Assembly: GCA_015143295.1 (NCBI GenBank)
Contig: CM026554.1
Location: 30,021,531-30,085,530 of the forward strand
Length of the DNA stretch: 64,000 nt
Direction of reading: 5' to 3'
From: Tetracentron sinense
Taxonomy: Eukaryota; Streptophyta; Magnoliopsida; Trochodendrales; Trochodendraceae
Every line of letters begins with the position of its first letter. The stretch's first letter is position 1. Shown here piece by piece: positions 1-9,872 of this stretch. A program made the position numbers and the translations under genes. The notes beneath the pieces are model-generated. The model saw nothing but the letters and a program-made list of their open reading frames with translations, ran no database searches and had not been told where the DNA came from.

Positions 1-564
1 AGTTCTTAGGATTAGAGAGTATCTTTGGACGCCTTTTATAGAGCCAAAAGATTGCTCACAAAAAAATGCCTAAATAATAGAAATATTCCAAAGAAACATA
101 GGAAACAAATGGAGCTACTATACGGGAGAAACACAAGATATTGATAAACGCGTTTGAAATGGTGGCCCTCCAACCAGGGCCTCTAACTCGTGCATTGTTC
201 AAGAGGGTTTTGAAAGAAATTTTTTGAAAATATTTAGGTGGGGCCACCATATCAAATAGTAAAATTTTGAATTCTCCATCTAAATTTTTGAAATTATTTA
301 GGTGGATCCAAACAAGACTTAATTTTTAAGTTAAAGGATATCTTCCAATAAGAAATATGTTATAAAGTATGGTCCAAATCTAGACTCTTTTATAGCTCTT
401 TTACTTATTCTTGGTACTAAGTTTTCTTTTCTTTCGCTTAGTTCTAGGTTTTTATTATGACTAATGGATGGAAAGTCAGATTGCTCCAATGGAGCTTCAC
501 TAAGCTTGGCATTCAAAGGAAATATATTTTCTAGAAATTCAGAATCTCTAGCTTCTATAGTAGT
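1..564 (-). pseudogene. Ty1/copia pol remnant, left part of unit 1 (integrase-RT linker)
   Basis: This stretch aligns by eye with 58100-58735. On the minus strand, 331-606 reads as the linker between integrase and reverse transcriptase of a copia polyprotein, including short tracts such as EQSDFPSISHN and SKRAIKESRFGP. No intact domain remains and several stops are present. It is the far 3' side of the Kunitz unit and was split from its continuation at 6595 by insertion of the LTR element at 565. The last five bases (GTAGT, 560-564) are that element's target-site duplication. The copia assignment rests on family knowledge plus the better-preserved neighbouring fragments. Confidence 0.6.
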
Positions 565-1324
565 TGTAAGGGATAAAATTCGTAATTTAATATTGTGTTG
601 TGGCAAAAGGCATGTTTTCGGTGTTAAACGTTGGATACGAGCTTATATGTGTTTTTGAGTACGTATTCGTTGCAACGAACTCGTTGTGTTCCTCACAATG
701 GGAACGTTGTTCTCTAGACAACGAACTCATAGTTTTCAAGACAACAGTATCGTCCTCGTTGTGAACAATGAGCCCACGCTTTATGTCAACAACGAGACCG
801 ACTTTTAGGAGCCGATCCTCAAGAGGCGATCTTTGTCTCTGACGTTAGGTGGAAAGCACTATTGCTAGTCACCTCAAGTGGGTTTTTGACCCACAAACCG
901 ACTTAGATATTGTAGGCTCTCGCGTGTGCTGCATTCGTCATCAAATATGTCTGACATATTTGGTAATGAGTGGCAAGCTTATGACATGGTCATCCAAGTC
1001 ATCGATGGTCATCTATGGACATCTCAAGCTTAACCTTTAAATACCCTGGAGACCTAGTGCATCAAGATCAATCAAGGAATATCTGAATATAGTACCTTAA
1101 TTTTCACCTCAGTGTTTTAAACTCTCAGCGTTTCAGTGCCTCTGTGATTTATTAGTTATCTTCTTCTTCATTTAACTGACTTTATCATCGAAGTTGTTTT
1201 AGGGTGCAAACCTGCCTCCTCTCCTTTTGTTGTTTTTAATCTTATTTACAGATAAATGGTATTTTGATTGCTTTACCAGCCAAAAAGCTATTGACGTGCC
1301 GAACCCGGAAAATTTTCCCTCACA
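565..1324 (+). repeat. 5' LTR of the Tat-type element
   Basis: This 760-bp LTR matches 5819-6589. It contains several CTCGTTG/CAACGAG motifs in both orientations (about 665-800), which could form hairpins in U3, and TTTAAATACCC near 1036 as a TATA-like candidate. Small differences from the 3' LTR are spread throughout, and the 3' LTR has an extra 11 bp or so near 6113. Confidence 0.85.
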
Positions 1325-1327
1325 AAA

Positions 1328-1342
1328 TGGCGCCGTTTGTGG
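1328..1342 (+). other. Primer-binding site of the Tat-type element
   Basis: TGGCGCCGTTTGTGG starts four bases after the 5' LTR. It is the position and form of a tRNA primer-binding site seen in many plant Ty3/gypsy elements. I have not assigned the priming tRNA. Confidence 0.65.
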
Positions 1343-1454
1343 AAATTTATTTTTTGCCAAAAATTATTTACACTATATAAAGTGATAAGTTGATTCGCGT
1401 GAAGATTCTCCGGGACTCCCTGCTTCTACGGCCGACCATTCTCCTGTCTCACCA

Positions 1455-1920
1455 ATGGATGAACAAACCCCAGACCCAGCGCTATCTCAGGCAGAGCAGA
1501 TTATCATGCTACTACAGTACCAACAATCTCTCTTGACGTAGCTCACCAGTCAGTAGCTGTTGTTACAAGAGGAAATCGAAGCTTAGGCAAAAGATGTGAA
1601 TACATCAAATCGTGCCTTTCTCCCAGACAATAGTCGTCAGGCAGTTGAGCAACGCCCTTCCAGATGAGCCGACCCAATAATGTTCATTGATCGCCCCGCT
1701 GCGATCATGCGAGCCATAGAGGATGACCCAAATTTCGAATGACCATCTTGTACCAGTAGGGACGTCACCAAAGGACCTCGAGCGTGAGAGTATTGCCAGC
1801 ACCATAAGAGCCATGGTCATACGACTAACCGCTGCTGCGACTTGAAGGCCTATCTGGAGATTTTGGCGCGAGAAGGCTTCTTAGCCGAGTTTGTACTTCT
1901 TGCTGATGAGTCGGAGACCC
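1455..1920 (+). pseudogene. Broken start of gag in the Tat-type element
   Basis: An ATG at 1455 opens MDEQTPDPALSQAEQIIMLL and continues to a TAG near 1540. Beyond it, shorter stretches in shifted frames can be read to about 1920 (for example AYLEILAREGFLAEFVLLAD near 1848). The place directly after the primer-binding site and the hydrophilic, Gln-rich start fit the first codons of a Tat gag. No capsid core or zinc knuckle follows, so this is a remnant. The call rests mainly on position. Confidence 0.4.
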
Positions 1921-2362
1921 CATGACTTGGGGATATCGCTGTACCCGTGTTCTGAGTTCTTTTTTGAATCTGTTTGTTATATATCCAGCTGAGATATCAG
2001 CTGGTGTGGGGTTTTTTTATGCTCTTTTGTATTTTCCTCCTTTTAATGTGAATTATCTAAATGAATCTCTTTTTTTTGTCCGATGTTGTGTGAAACATGT
2101 GCACTATGGAAAATCTTCCATCATCCGTCGAGATATTATGAGCGTGAGAAAAGAGGAGAAAAAGATAGTGTAAATGCATATACGGTGTTATTATAACCTT
2201 GTTCTCATTATCAGACTTATCGACATGGTATTGTTGAGGTGAACTCGTTCTCGTTGCCTATTTATTCCTTCCTGGTGTTCAATATCTTCAACAATCATAT
2301 TACAATGGACTAGTGTTTGCAAAGAAAAAAATTTCGATGCCCTTTTTACAAAAATAGAAATT

Positions 2363-2490
2363 CAGAGCCGTATCAAAGAGAATTCTAGAGCCATGTCAAA
2401 AGTGAATTTGGGAGCCGTATCAGAGTGAATTCAACATCAGTGACTTAACGGGAGTGAATTAAATTTCAAATACCCAAGAGAGTGAATTTA
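2363..2490. repeat. Short degenerate tandem repeats
   Basis: About three copies of a 22-27 bp unit (AGAGCCGTATCAAAG..GAATT) lie head to tail, followed by two looser GAGTGAATT-containing copies. The block is non-coding, between the gag remnant and the 3' end of the antisense gene. Confidence 0.55.
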
Positions 2491-3534
2491 ATTTCAAAAA
2501 ACACAAGCATATGAGTTTGTGCCTTTATAAACGAATATTTCTATGGTGACATCGAACGCCTCTACAGCATATTGAAGTGTCTTCTCCAAGCATGTTCCGG
2601 TGTCTTTTTGATATCTATTTTAGTACTCTATATTTCGGTGATTGACAAACAAAGATTTTGGTGATCGAAAAACAAAGAAAGATCATCAAGGTGAGTACAA
2701 CTTGATTTAAATTTACTACATGTGGTGTACATATATTATATATTCTTTGTAAAAATTTCCAACAAGTGTAGCATGACGAGTGAAGTTACATGTCCAAAGT
2801 ATCATCAAGAGAGAAGACAACAAGTATTGTTATACAACGGAGTTATCTTCAATATTTACAAATTCAATCATTGAAGGATCATTAGGGGGAGCATGTATAG
2901 TTGGAGCTGGTTTGATGGGTAGAGGAGGTTCTTCAGTTTCTTTAATTTCTTTTATCTCATCATTCCGAGTATTATCCTGAGTAGGGGATTCAAAATCAAA
3001 ATCATTAAATCTTCCTTGTTCTCGGAGCTGCTGCATTATGATTTCTTCAGTTTCTTTGCGGTCTTCATCCAGCAGCTGGTCCATTTGAGTTTGAAAGTGA
3101 ATACGGAGAGACTTCGTGAGAGCATCTTCAGCAGCTTCAATTTCTTTCTCTTTTAAGGCTTGAGCTTCGTCAAGCTGTTTTGCCAAGGTCTCTTTTTCAG
3201 CCTCAGATGCTTCAAGACGTCGGCGCAGCGTGTTTAAAATTTCGCCCAGCTCGATGCTCTGAAAAATAGCTTTTTCTGCTTGCTCTAGTGCCTTCTTCTC
3301 TCTCTCTTCTGCATTGCGAGCCTCTTGTCGAGCTGCATCTCGTTGTGCTATCATCAGAGCAAGTTTATCTTTGGCAGTCTTCAGTTTTGATTGAGCTTTC
3401 GCCAGCTCGTATTGCAATTTCTTTTCTTCTCTTGTTCCTTTCTTCTCGAGCTCGTTAGCTCGTGCTGTTAGTCTGGTGGACTTGTTCTGGACATTATTAT
3501 AGTCTTCGTATAGTCCAACTAGTATATTATTCAT

Positions 3535-3608
3535 CTAAATCAAAGAAGTATCATTAGTATGAAGTTTTACAGATTAACAACCAGAGCGGATAAGACTCGA
3601 GTTCTTAC
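3535..3608 (-). other. Predicted 74-bp intron in the antisense gene
   Basis: On the minus strand the donor is GTAAGAACTC and the acceptor is TTTGATTTAG, immediately before the ATG that opens the coiled-coil exon. Length and borders are normal for a short plant intron. Not checked against a transcript. Confidence 0.55.
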
Positions 3609-4412
3609 TGTGGCAACAACTCGGGATGCAGCGCCAAACTTCCCCATGAAGTGCATATTATTTGTCGCAGTAACATATTCAGGAAGCCTCGTTGCAAATA
3701 GCATGGATGTGGCTATATAATCATGGTCAATTGCCGTATGAGCAACGGTAGGGTATGGGTATCCTCGTGGGAAGGTAGGAGTCCATTTCTCAGCATCTCT
3801 GTCCATTGTCTTTTCTTCTTGAGGTGGAGTAGATGATGAAGCAATGTTGGGAATTGTAGTGGAAGTGGTAGTGGCAGGAGTCAGCGTAAGAGTAGGTGTA
3901 GCAGTAGTGGTTCAAATTCTAGTGACCAGAGGTTGATCATCTTCCAGCAGATCGTCGGAGCCGAAGAGTTCCTCATCGCTATCTATTTCAGGCCGAGCAG
4001 ATGTTGTGGCAGTCGACTTTACGCCCTGTTAAGCTTGAAGTCTTTTGTCATAATTTGCTTCGCGTTGAGCTCGTTTTGCCTTCAATTGTTTAAGAGCATC
4101 GTCCCTCTTTCTATTTTCCGCCTTCTTTTCCTTTATGGTGCGTTGGGAAGAACGGGTAGATCTAGGAGCTCGTGGTGTTCAGTACAAATGAGGCATGCGA
4201 TCAGCCATTCTTTCTCTGAGTTGTACAGGAGTAGCAACAGTGGTATCAGATTGAGAAATATAATCCGCGGCAACTATAGACTCGGGTGTTGGTAGTGGCC
4301 TCCAGGTAATATACTCGTCTCCTTTTTCTTGATGAATATTTCGTAGTCGTTGTTCCTCTGTAAGAGTGAGTTCTGTATAGCCCAACTTAGAGATTTCTAT
4401 ACACACGAGATG

Positions 4413-4475
4413 CTATTTTCAGTTATAATCAGAAGATATATATGAAGCAACAGTAAGTAGAATAGTAATAGCAAC
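4413..4475 (-). other. Predicted 63-bp intron in the antisense gene
   Basis: Minus-strand donor TTTTCAG|GTTGC and acceptor GAAAATAG border a short AT-rich stretch that separates two coding blocks in different frames. It is at the small end for plant introns, so less certain than the 74-bp one. Confidence 0.4.
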
Positions 4476-5818
4476 CTGAAAAGATTTTGTTGGGAACGGG
4501 TCGATCACTCTCATTTCTCTAGGCACCAGAAATGATGAAGGGCATTCCTTTCCAATTCTTGTCTATATCGGGGAGGTGCATAACGATATCCGTGATTTTG
4601 GCTCGTTGATTCCAAGCGAAGTACGTCTTATCGACATCTTCAGAAAATTTCTGGCATTTCACTATATGATGGAAATGGAAGATGTGCCTAGGTTCTATAT
4701 TGTATCCATCTTTGTTGAATTTCATCATCAGGGACATATATTTATAAAACCTAGGATGCATCTGTTAAGGGGCTACTTGCAGAGCAGAAAGGACTTCATT
4801 GACAAAGGATTCTAATGGGAATTGCAATCCAACTTCGAACTGAGCAGTATATATAGTGGTGCAGGAAGAATGATAGTCAGGGTGGATGTCTCCTTCATTT
4901 AGATGAAGGTAGACATATGGAGGAATCTCATACCTAGTTCTGTAGAAATCAAGAATGTATCTATCCGTTGATTTGGGTATGGGAGCAAAAGCAACTATAT
5001 TTAGGGTAGTATTATCAGCCTGGATGGGTTCTTCATCACTATCAATCCTAACTATTTCGGTCGACATGGTGAGGAAGTTATGATCAATGAAGGAGCAACC
5101 AGAGGAGTAATATTCCAAATATACTACGAATAGTAAGAACAATGAAAACGGAAGCAGAACAACAACAAATGAGATCTTACTACAACGAATGTTATGCAAA
5201 ATCTTTGAGTGAGAAGGTTCGAAGTTGCAAATTGTTGGAGAGATGTAAATCCGGCAGAGTAACAGTGCAAATCCAAAGTGAGGAAGACGAAGGTACATGC
5301 ATCTTATATAAATGGCGCCAAAATGCAAAAGCCTCACTTGGCCTTAAATCTCAGCCATACACGTGAGCACATGATAGGGTAAGATGATCATTTCCATGAA
5401 ATTTAAAATATAATGTGTCAGATTAACTATCTTGTAGGACGCACTTAGCTTGCATCTTGGCCGTGCACGTCAACGATAAAGGGGGCGAGATCATCTTTTT
5501 ACAAGACAAAATAACCATCGAGGCAAACGAATCGTCTTGGGTTCCAAAAAAGTCATGATGACCAGTCTGCCATGTATTAATGAGGTGTGATAGATTTGAG
5601 AAACGTGCTACAGTGATTTCGGCGATATATCTTCACGTATAATGCAAGTAAGAGATCAAGGACAACGGAACATACATAACGAAGTCTGCACAATGGGGCG
5701 AAAATATGAAGAACTGAGAACGGAGTACAATCAACATGGCATACGATATTTTTCTTCTGGAACGCGGAGAGGTTTATGATATTTTGAACTACGTTCAAAA
5801 CATCATAAAGAGGCTAAT

Positions 5819-6589
5819 TGTAAGGAATAAAATTTGTAATTTAATCTTGTGTTGTGGCAAAAGGCATGTTTTCGGTGTTAAACATTGGATACGAGCTTAT
5901 ATGTATTTTTGAGTACGTATTCGTTACAACAAACTCGTTGTGCTTCTCACAATAGGAACGTTGTTCTCTAGACAACAAACTCATAGTTATCAAGACAACA
6001 GTATCGTCCTCGTTGTGAACAACGTGCCCGCGCTTTATGTCGACAATGAGACCGGATTTTAGGAGCCGATCCTCAGGAGGCGATCTTTTGTCTCTGACGT
6101 TAGGTGGAAAGCACGGTCTTGACATTTATTGCTAGTCACTTCAGGTGAGATTTCAACCCACAAACCGACTTAGAGATTGTAGACTCTCGTATGTGCTGCG
6201 TTCGTCATCAAATACGTCTGACATATTTGGTAACGAGTGATAAGCTTATGACATGGTCATCCAAGTCATCGATGGTCATCTATGGACATCTCAAGCTTAA
6301 CCCATAAATACCCGGAGACCCAGTGCATCAGGATCGATCAAGGAATATCTGAATATAGTGCCTAAATTTTCACCTAAGTGTTTTAAACTCTCAGCGTTTC
6401 AGTGCCTCTGTGATTTATTAGTTATCGTCTTCTTCGTTTAACTGACTTTATCATCGGAGTTGTTTTAGGGTGCGAACCCGCCTCCTCTCATTTTGTTGTT
6501 TTTAATCTTATTTACAGATAAATGTTATTTTGATTGCTCTACCAGCTAAAAAGCTATTGACGTGCCGAACCCGGGAAATTTCCCTCACA
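5819..6589 (+). repeat. 3' LTR of the Tat-type element
   Basis: This 771-bp direct copy of 565-1324 begins TGTAAGGAAT and ends CCCTCACA, and is followed by the target-site copy GTAGT (6590-6594). The purine tract before it (ATAAAGAGGCTAAT) is a weak polypurine tract. Confidence 0.85.
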
Positions 6590-6594
6590 GTAGT

Positions 6595-7480
6595 GTTAGA
6601 ATCTAACACAATATCTTATGATTTTAAGATTGGAAATTGACATGCTTCACTATTTTCTACATATCCAATAAATACACGCTCTGAAGTTTTGGATCCTACT
6701 TTTCTTTTCTTATTTTATGGTACTCTTACTTTAGCCAAACATCCCCACACTTCGTCGTATTTGAAATTTGGTTTAAAACTTTTCCATCACTCATATGGTG
6801 TCTTTCCAGTTTTCCTATGAGGTATTCTATTTTACATATTACATGTAGAAAGAATTGTTTCCCCCACATGTTGTAAGGTAGGTCTGAACTACCTAACATA
6901 GCATTTACCATATTTATCAAAGTTCTATTTTTTTTTAAATTTCAGCTACACTATTTTGTTCGGGTGAGTATCGTGCAATAGTTTCATGAATAATATCATG
7001 AGATTCATAGAATTCTCTAAAGAGGTGATACTCATATTCTCCACCTGGTCTTTTCTAATTCTTTTAATTTTTTTGTCTAGTTGATATTCAAATTCAATGT
7101 CGTATTTAACAAACTTCTTTAGTGCTTCATCTTTACTTCTTAATAAGTAAATCTTTGAGAACCTAGAAAAATGATCTACAAAAGTTATGTAGTATTTTTT
7201 AGTTTCTCTAGACATAGTTTATAAAAATCTCCAAGATCACTATGAATTAAATCTAATTATTTTATTTGTCCTTGTACAAATTTAAAAGTTTCTTAGCCAA
7301 TTATGATTCAATAAATACAAATTTCGTATTTATTAAATTTGTGTTTGCTAATTCAGGAACTAATCCTAACATGTTTCAAATATTTTAATGTAAGAAACAT
7401 TCACATGACCTACTTTACCATGTCAAGTATCAATAGACTACACAATATAAGCAAAAGATGTGAATTATGAATTATTTATT
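6595..7480 (-). pseudogene. Ty1/copia integrase remnant next to KTI-1
   Basis: On the minus strand, 6946-7215 reads MSRETKKYYITFVDHFSRF and SKIYLLRSKDEALKKF, the copia integrase core, and 6726-6920 reads SDLPYNMWGKQFF, the segment after the core. Catalytic spacing is lost and stops break the frame. It is the continuation of 1-564, separated by the 6-kb LTR element. The same fragment lies on the 3' side of every Kunitz unit (11321-12000, 50194-51360, 58430-60200), so it entered before the duplications. Its right end lies within about 130 bp of the KTI-1 stop and may supply 3' untranslated sequence. Confidence 0.75.
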
Positions 7481-7492
7481 ACAGAAGAGAGC

Positions 7493-7498
7493 TTTATT
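7493..7498 (-). terminator. AATAAA polyadenylation signal candidate for KTI-1
   Basis: The minus strand has AATAAA about 110 bp after the KTI-1 stop, in the context GTATTAAATAAAGC. The same motif is kept at the same place after KTI-2 (51365-51370) and KTI-3 (60197-60202). Confidence 0.45.
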
Positions 7499-7607
7499 TA
7501 ATACACCATTTAATGACAACAACTTTTTTTATCTAAAAATGAAAAAGAAAATGACAGTAGCTCCATTTATTTACGCTACTATGCGCAACTGCTCCTCCAT
7601 TATAAAA

Positions 7608-8198
7608 TTAAGCCCTCCTAAACATAAATGGAAGTTGAGGACCATCCAAAGCCAATAACCTATTCCCGTCATTGATCAAAACACCAGCAGTGCCACAGAT
7701 AAACCTACATGTGGGACACACATCAGTAGGACACCATGTTAGCTTGTAAACATCTCCGTCTCTCTCAATCCGAAAGTAACTTCCATAACTTCGATCATCT
7801 CCGGTGCCAATTAACCTCCTATTGGTCGTAGCGTCTGTCTCGCCTATCTTCCATGCCGTCGACGTTATACAAGTCGTAGCGGCCGAGAAATATACGGTGA
7901 AGTCACTATTTTCGCGGATCACAGTCTCTCCGGCAAAGAAGGGTGTGAAGATGACTGGTAGGCCGGGCGAGGCCGCCGTATCCTCCTGACCAACGTAGTA
8001 GGAGCACGACCCATTCCGATCAATAAGGGTCAGGCTACCACCATTGTCGGTAATAGCAGGAAGTATGTAATACTCCACCCCAGATTGAAGAGCCTGTCCA
8101 GCCGTGTCAAGCACTGCTGGGTTTGAGTTTTCCGTGGGTTGAGCAACTGAGATGGCCATGAGTACTAGCCATACAAAGCACACTACTCTCAACATCAT
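7608..8198 (-). CDS. Kunitz (STI/miraculin-type) protease inhibitor, copy 1
   Basis: This is an intronless, intact gene for a secreted Kunitz-family protein. I chose the first in-frame ATG at 8198; the second, at 8195, matches the start of the other two copies and gives 195 residues. Numbered from 8195: residues 1-18 are a signal peptide (cleavage likely after SVA), followed by the Kunitz signature region VLDTAGQALQSGVEYYILP (28-46). The beta-trefoil fold carries six Cys (64, 109, 155, 160, 163, 167), fitting the three disulfides of miraculin-like members. NGS (61-63) is the only N-glycosylation sequon. The expected reactive loop (about VIFTPFF, 81-87) has no Arg/Lys at the likely P1, so trypsin inhibition is doubtful. 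Such proteins normally act in the apoplast or vacuole as defence or storage proteins; the target here is unknown. The coding product is identical to copy 2. Confidence 0.93.
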   Translation of the reverse strand: MMLRVVCFVWLVLMAISVAQPTENSNPAVLDTAGQALQSGVEYYILPAITDNGGSLTLIDRNGSCSYYVGQEDTAASPGLPVIFTPFFAGETVIRENSDFTVYFSAATTCITSTAWKIGETDATTNRRLIGTGDDRSYGSYFRIERDGDVYKLTWCPTDVCPTCRFICGTAGVLINDGNRLLALDGPQLPFMFRRA

Positions 8199-8291
8199 GA
8201 TTCTTTGATTCTCTCTCAACAAAGGATGCTAAAGATTAGATTATTTATGGGGTTGTACATATATTGTCTTTTGGCATTGGTGGGTGGTGAC

Positions 8292-8303
8292 ATATTTATA
8301 GGG
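8292..8303 (-). promoter_or_regulatory. TATA box of KTI-1
   Basis: The minus strand reads CCCTATAAATATG about 95 bp before the start codon. The same sequence at the same distance precedes KTI-2 and KTI-3. Confidence 0.65.
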
Positions 8304-8337
8304 TATTGCATTGAGAAGTGGCAATTCTTGATGATGA

Positions 8338-8343
8338 CACGTG
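8338..8343 (-). promoter_or_regulatory. G-box (CACGTG) upstream of KTI-1
   Basis: A palindromic CACGTG in the context ACACGTGG lies about 40 bp upstream of the TATA box. bZIP and bHLH factors bind this core in plants, often in abscisic-acid or jasmonate responses. It is kept in KTI-3 (61044-61049) and changed to CAAGTG in KTI-2. Confidence 0.45.
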
Positions 8344-8738
8344 GTGGCATTACTTGTACCATAAGGAGGAAAGAGTGCATTAATAGAGTTACCCTTATCC
8401 TTGTGATCATGGTCAGATATGTACAGCAGTTGGTCATATATGTACAGCAATTGATCTAACTTGAGAAAACAAATTTCAATGGGCGTGGTCATATTCAAAA
8501 GTCGTATTAGACCATCCACACGCAAATAGAAAGTAATCTATCTGCAATCAGATTATCTATACGAGATAAGCATGATAGTTTTTCTCATGGCACCCTATCT
8601 TCAAGAAAGCATAATATTTCCTTAAAACACACGGGGACTAAAAATCTTGTTTGCCGCAACTCGAGTTTTGTTGCCAAGGTAATATATTGTTGCACGTCTC
8701 ATTGATTTGGCCTTTTACTTTCATGTGGCCTTAAGCGG

Positions 8739-9029
8739 GGCTTTGGATTGTCTCTGGTGAACCAGAAAGGGCTTGTCTCGGGGTTCCATTGAATAGGGGA
8801 CAAAGTGACGGAGAAATCAAAATCATGGGGCCCATGATTTTGACTTCCCAACACATAATAAGACATGTGACGATAAGTGTATGAGAATAAGGGGGAGAGA
8901 TATCAAATGGGGAGAAGTCAAAATCATGGGGAGAAAATAAAGTGACTTCTCCCCATTTTTACGCTAACTGTCGCACAATGTATGGAATCCCGAGAGCCCT
9001 TTCTGGCTCGCCAGAGACAATTCGAGGCC
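8739..9029. mobile_element. Mutator-type MITE upstream of KTI-1
   Basis: The 291-bp element has long inverted ends (GGCTTTGGATTGTCTCTGG at the left; the complement of GGCCTCGAATTGTCTCTGG at the right) and is flanked by 9-bp repeats CTTAAGCGG / CTTAAGAGG with one mismatch. A 9-bp duplication points to the Mutator group. A second copy in opposite orientation is at 52300-52587. Confidence 0.75.
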
Positions 9030-9038
9030 CTTAAGAGG

Positions 9039-9689
9039 ATAAAGAATCAAGACCGAATTGGGGGCTTTGATGGATCAGAGAAATAGAAAGCCTTTTCTCT
9101 AACCAAAAAATAAGAAAAGAAAAGGAAAACCTTTTGGGTTTGAAAATGGGGACCTGTGATGGGCTAATAAAATCATCCTCTATTGGGCCTTGATAAATAG
9201 ACCACAATGGGCCTGAAATATGAACCTGCATGAGCTTACTGGTGGCCTCTAATGACCTAAAACGCGAGCCTCTAATGGGCTGGATAATGAGCATTGGATG
9301 GGCTATAATTAGGCCTATGTTGGTGTTATGTCTGTGGCTCCTATGAGCTTGAATCAAGCCCATCTCAAGTTTACTAGTAAAGCCACAGAAACGTTTTTGT
9401 AATGAAAATGTTCTTTTTTCCATTCCAACCAAAAAAGAAATGGGATTATTCGAAACCTAAAAGGAAAATGATAAAATCATTGTTCTCAATAAGTAAAATT
9501 ATAACATCTTTGGACTATACCACCTTATTAACTTCTTCAATAATAACTTTTGCTTCATGACTTGCTGAAATTTTAGTTGAGAATATTATCTCGTCATCCA
9601 TGATGTTTTCTGTCGGCTCGATCAATGCTTCATACTTCTCATATAGAGCTAATTGGTCGGGAGTAAGATTTGAATCTGATTGATGTTGT
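9039..9689. other. Upstream flank of unit 1; no gene seen
   Basis: The part to about 9210 aligns with 61830-62020, upstream of KTI-3, and marks the end of the duplicated unit. Between 9150 and 9320 there are several loosely repeated GGGCC / AATGGGC segments. From 9320 to 9689 I see no recognisable gene or element. Confidence 0.5.
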
Positions 9690-9872
9690 GGTTTATAGGC
9701 AACCCTTTGGTTTGTAGCCTTTCGCTACTAATCTAGCCTTAAATTTATTTATACAACTATTTATTTTTAATTTCTTTTTAAAACTCCACTTACAACCAAT
9801 TGTTTTGGAGCCTGGAGGAAGATTGATTAATTTTCAAGTTTGATTAGTCATAATTGACTCAAGTTCTTCTTT
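9690..9872 (-). pseudogene. Ty1/copia reverse transcriptase remnant (unit 4)
   Basis: The minus strand reads a segment like LPPGSKTIGCKW followed by KFKARLVAKGY, the conserved start of copia reverse transcriptase. The same stretch is at 32960-33110 in unit 2. The frame is broken and only about 60 codons remain before the transposon end at 9873. It shows that a further copy of the copia fragment starts here, in tandem after unit 1. Confidence 0.65.

Larger units (their letters stand above)
2830..5067 (-). pseudogene. Antisense accessory gene of the Tat-type element (gypsy-type transposon domain plus coiled coil)
   Basis: The gene runs opposite to its host LTR element. From an ATG at 5067 (MSTEIVRIDSDEE) it reads through a compact N-terminal region to about 4519 resembling the plant 'putative gypsy-type transposon' family (PF04195-like: PLESFVNEVLSALQVAP then HPRFYKYM), interrupted by one in-frame TAA at 4765-4767. 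A frame change occurs near 4519. A GT..AG intron is likely at 4475-4413. A second block (4412-4179) is followed by a basic region (about 4140-4030) and an acidic, Thr-rich region. A second GT..AG intron at 3608-3535 leads to the last exon, 2830-3534, which is open for 234 codons and is mostly heptad-rich coiled coil rich in E, K, A and R. Function is unknown. It is not a host gene, because it lies wholly between the two LTRs. Confidence 0.7.
565..6589 (+). mobile_element. Non-autonomous Tat-type LTR retrotransposon carrying an antisense gene
   Basis: This is a complete LTR element. Its two LTRs begin TGTAAGG and end CCCTCACA, and it is flanked by the 5-bp duplication GTAGT (560-564 and 6590-6594). 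Removing it joins the copia remnant as it reads without interruption near 58725 in unit 3, which confirms the insertion. Directly after the left LTR is a primer-binding-site-like TGGCGCCGTTTGTGG, which sets the element's sense as plus. Only a broken start of gag remains; protease, RT, RNase H and integrase are absent. Most of the interior is an antisense gene (2830-5067). Antisense extra ORFs are known in the Tat lineage of Ty3/gypsy elements, so I infer a Tat-derived, LARD-like non-autonomous element. Confidence 0.85.

Noticed and set aside
2830..3534. A 234-codon host coiled-coil gene
   Set aside because: It lies between paired LTRs with a target duplication and continues an element-encoded antisense gene, so it belongs to the transposon.
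7804..7989. Plus-strand 61-codon frame, repeated at 51676 and 60509
   Set aside because: It is the reverse strand of the Kunitz coding region; it is conserved only because the Kunitz genes are.
8199..8222. Longer Kunitz start (MLRENQR..) in copies 1 and 2
   Set aside because: The first codon is TTG, and copy 3 lacks the extension. The ATG that starts the signal peptide is the shared one.
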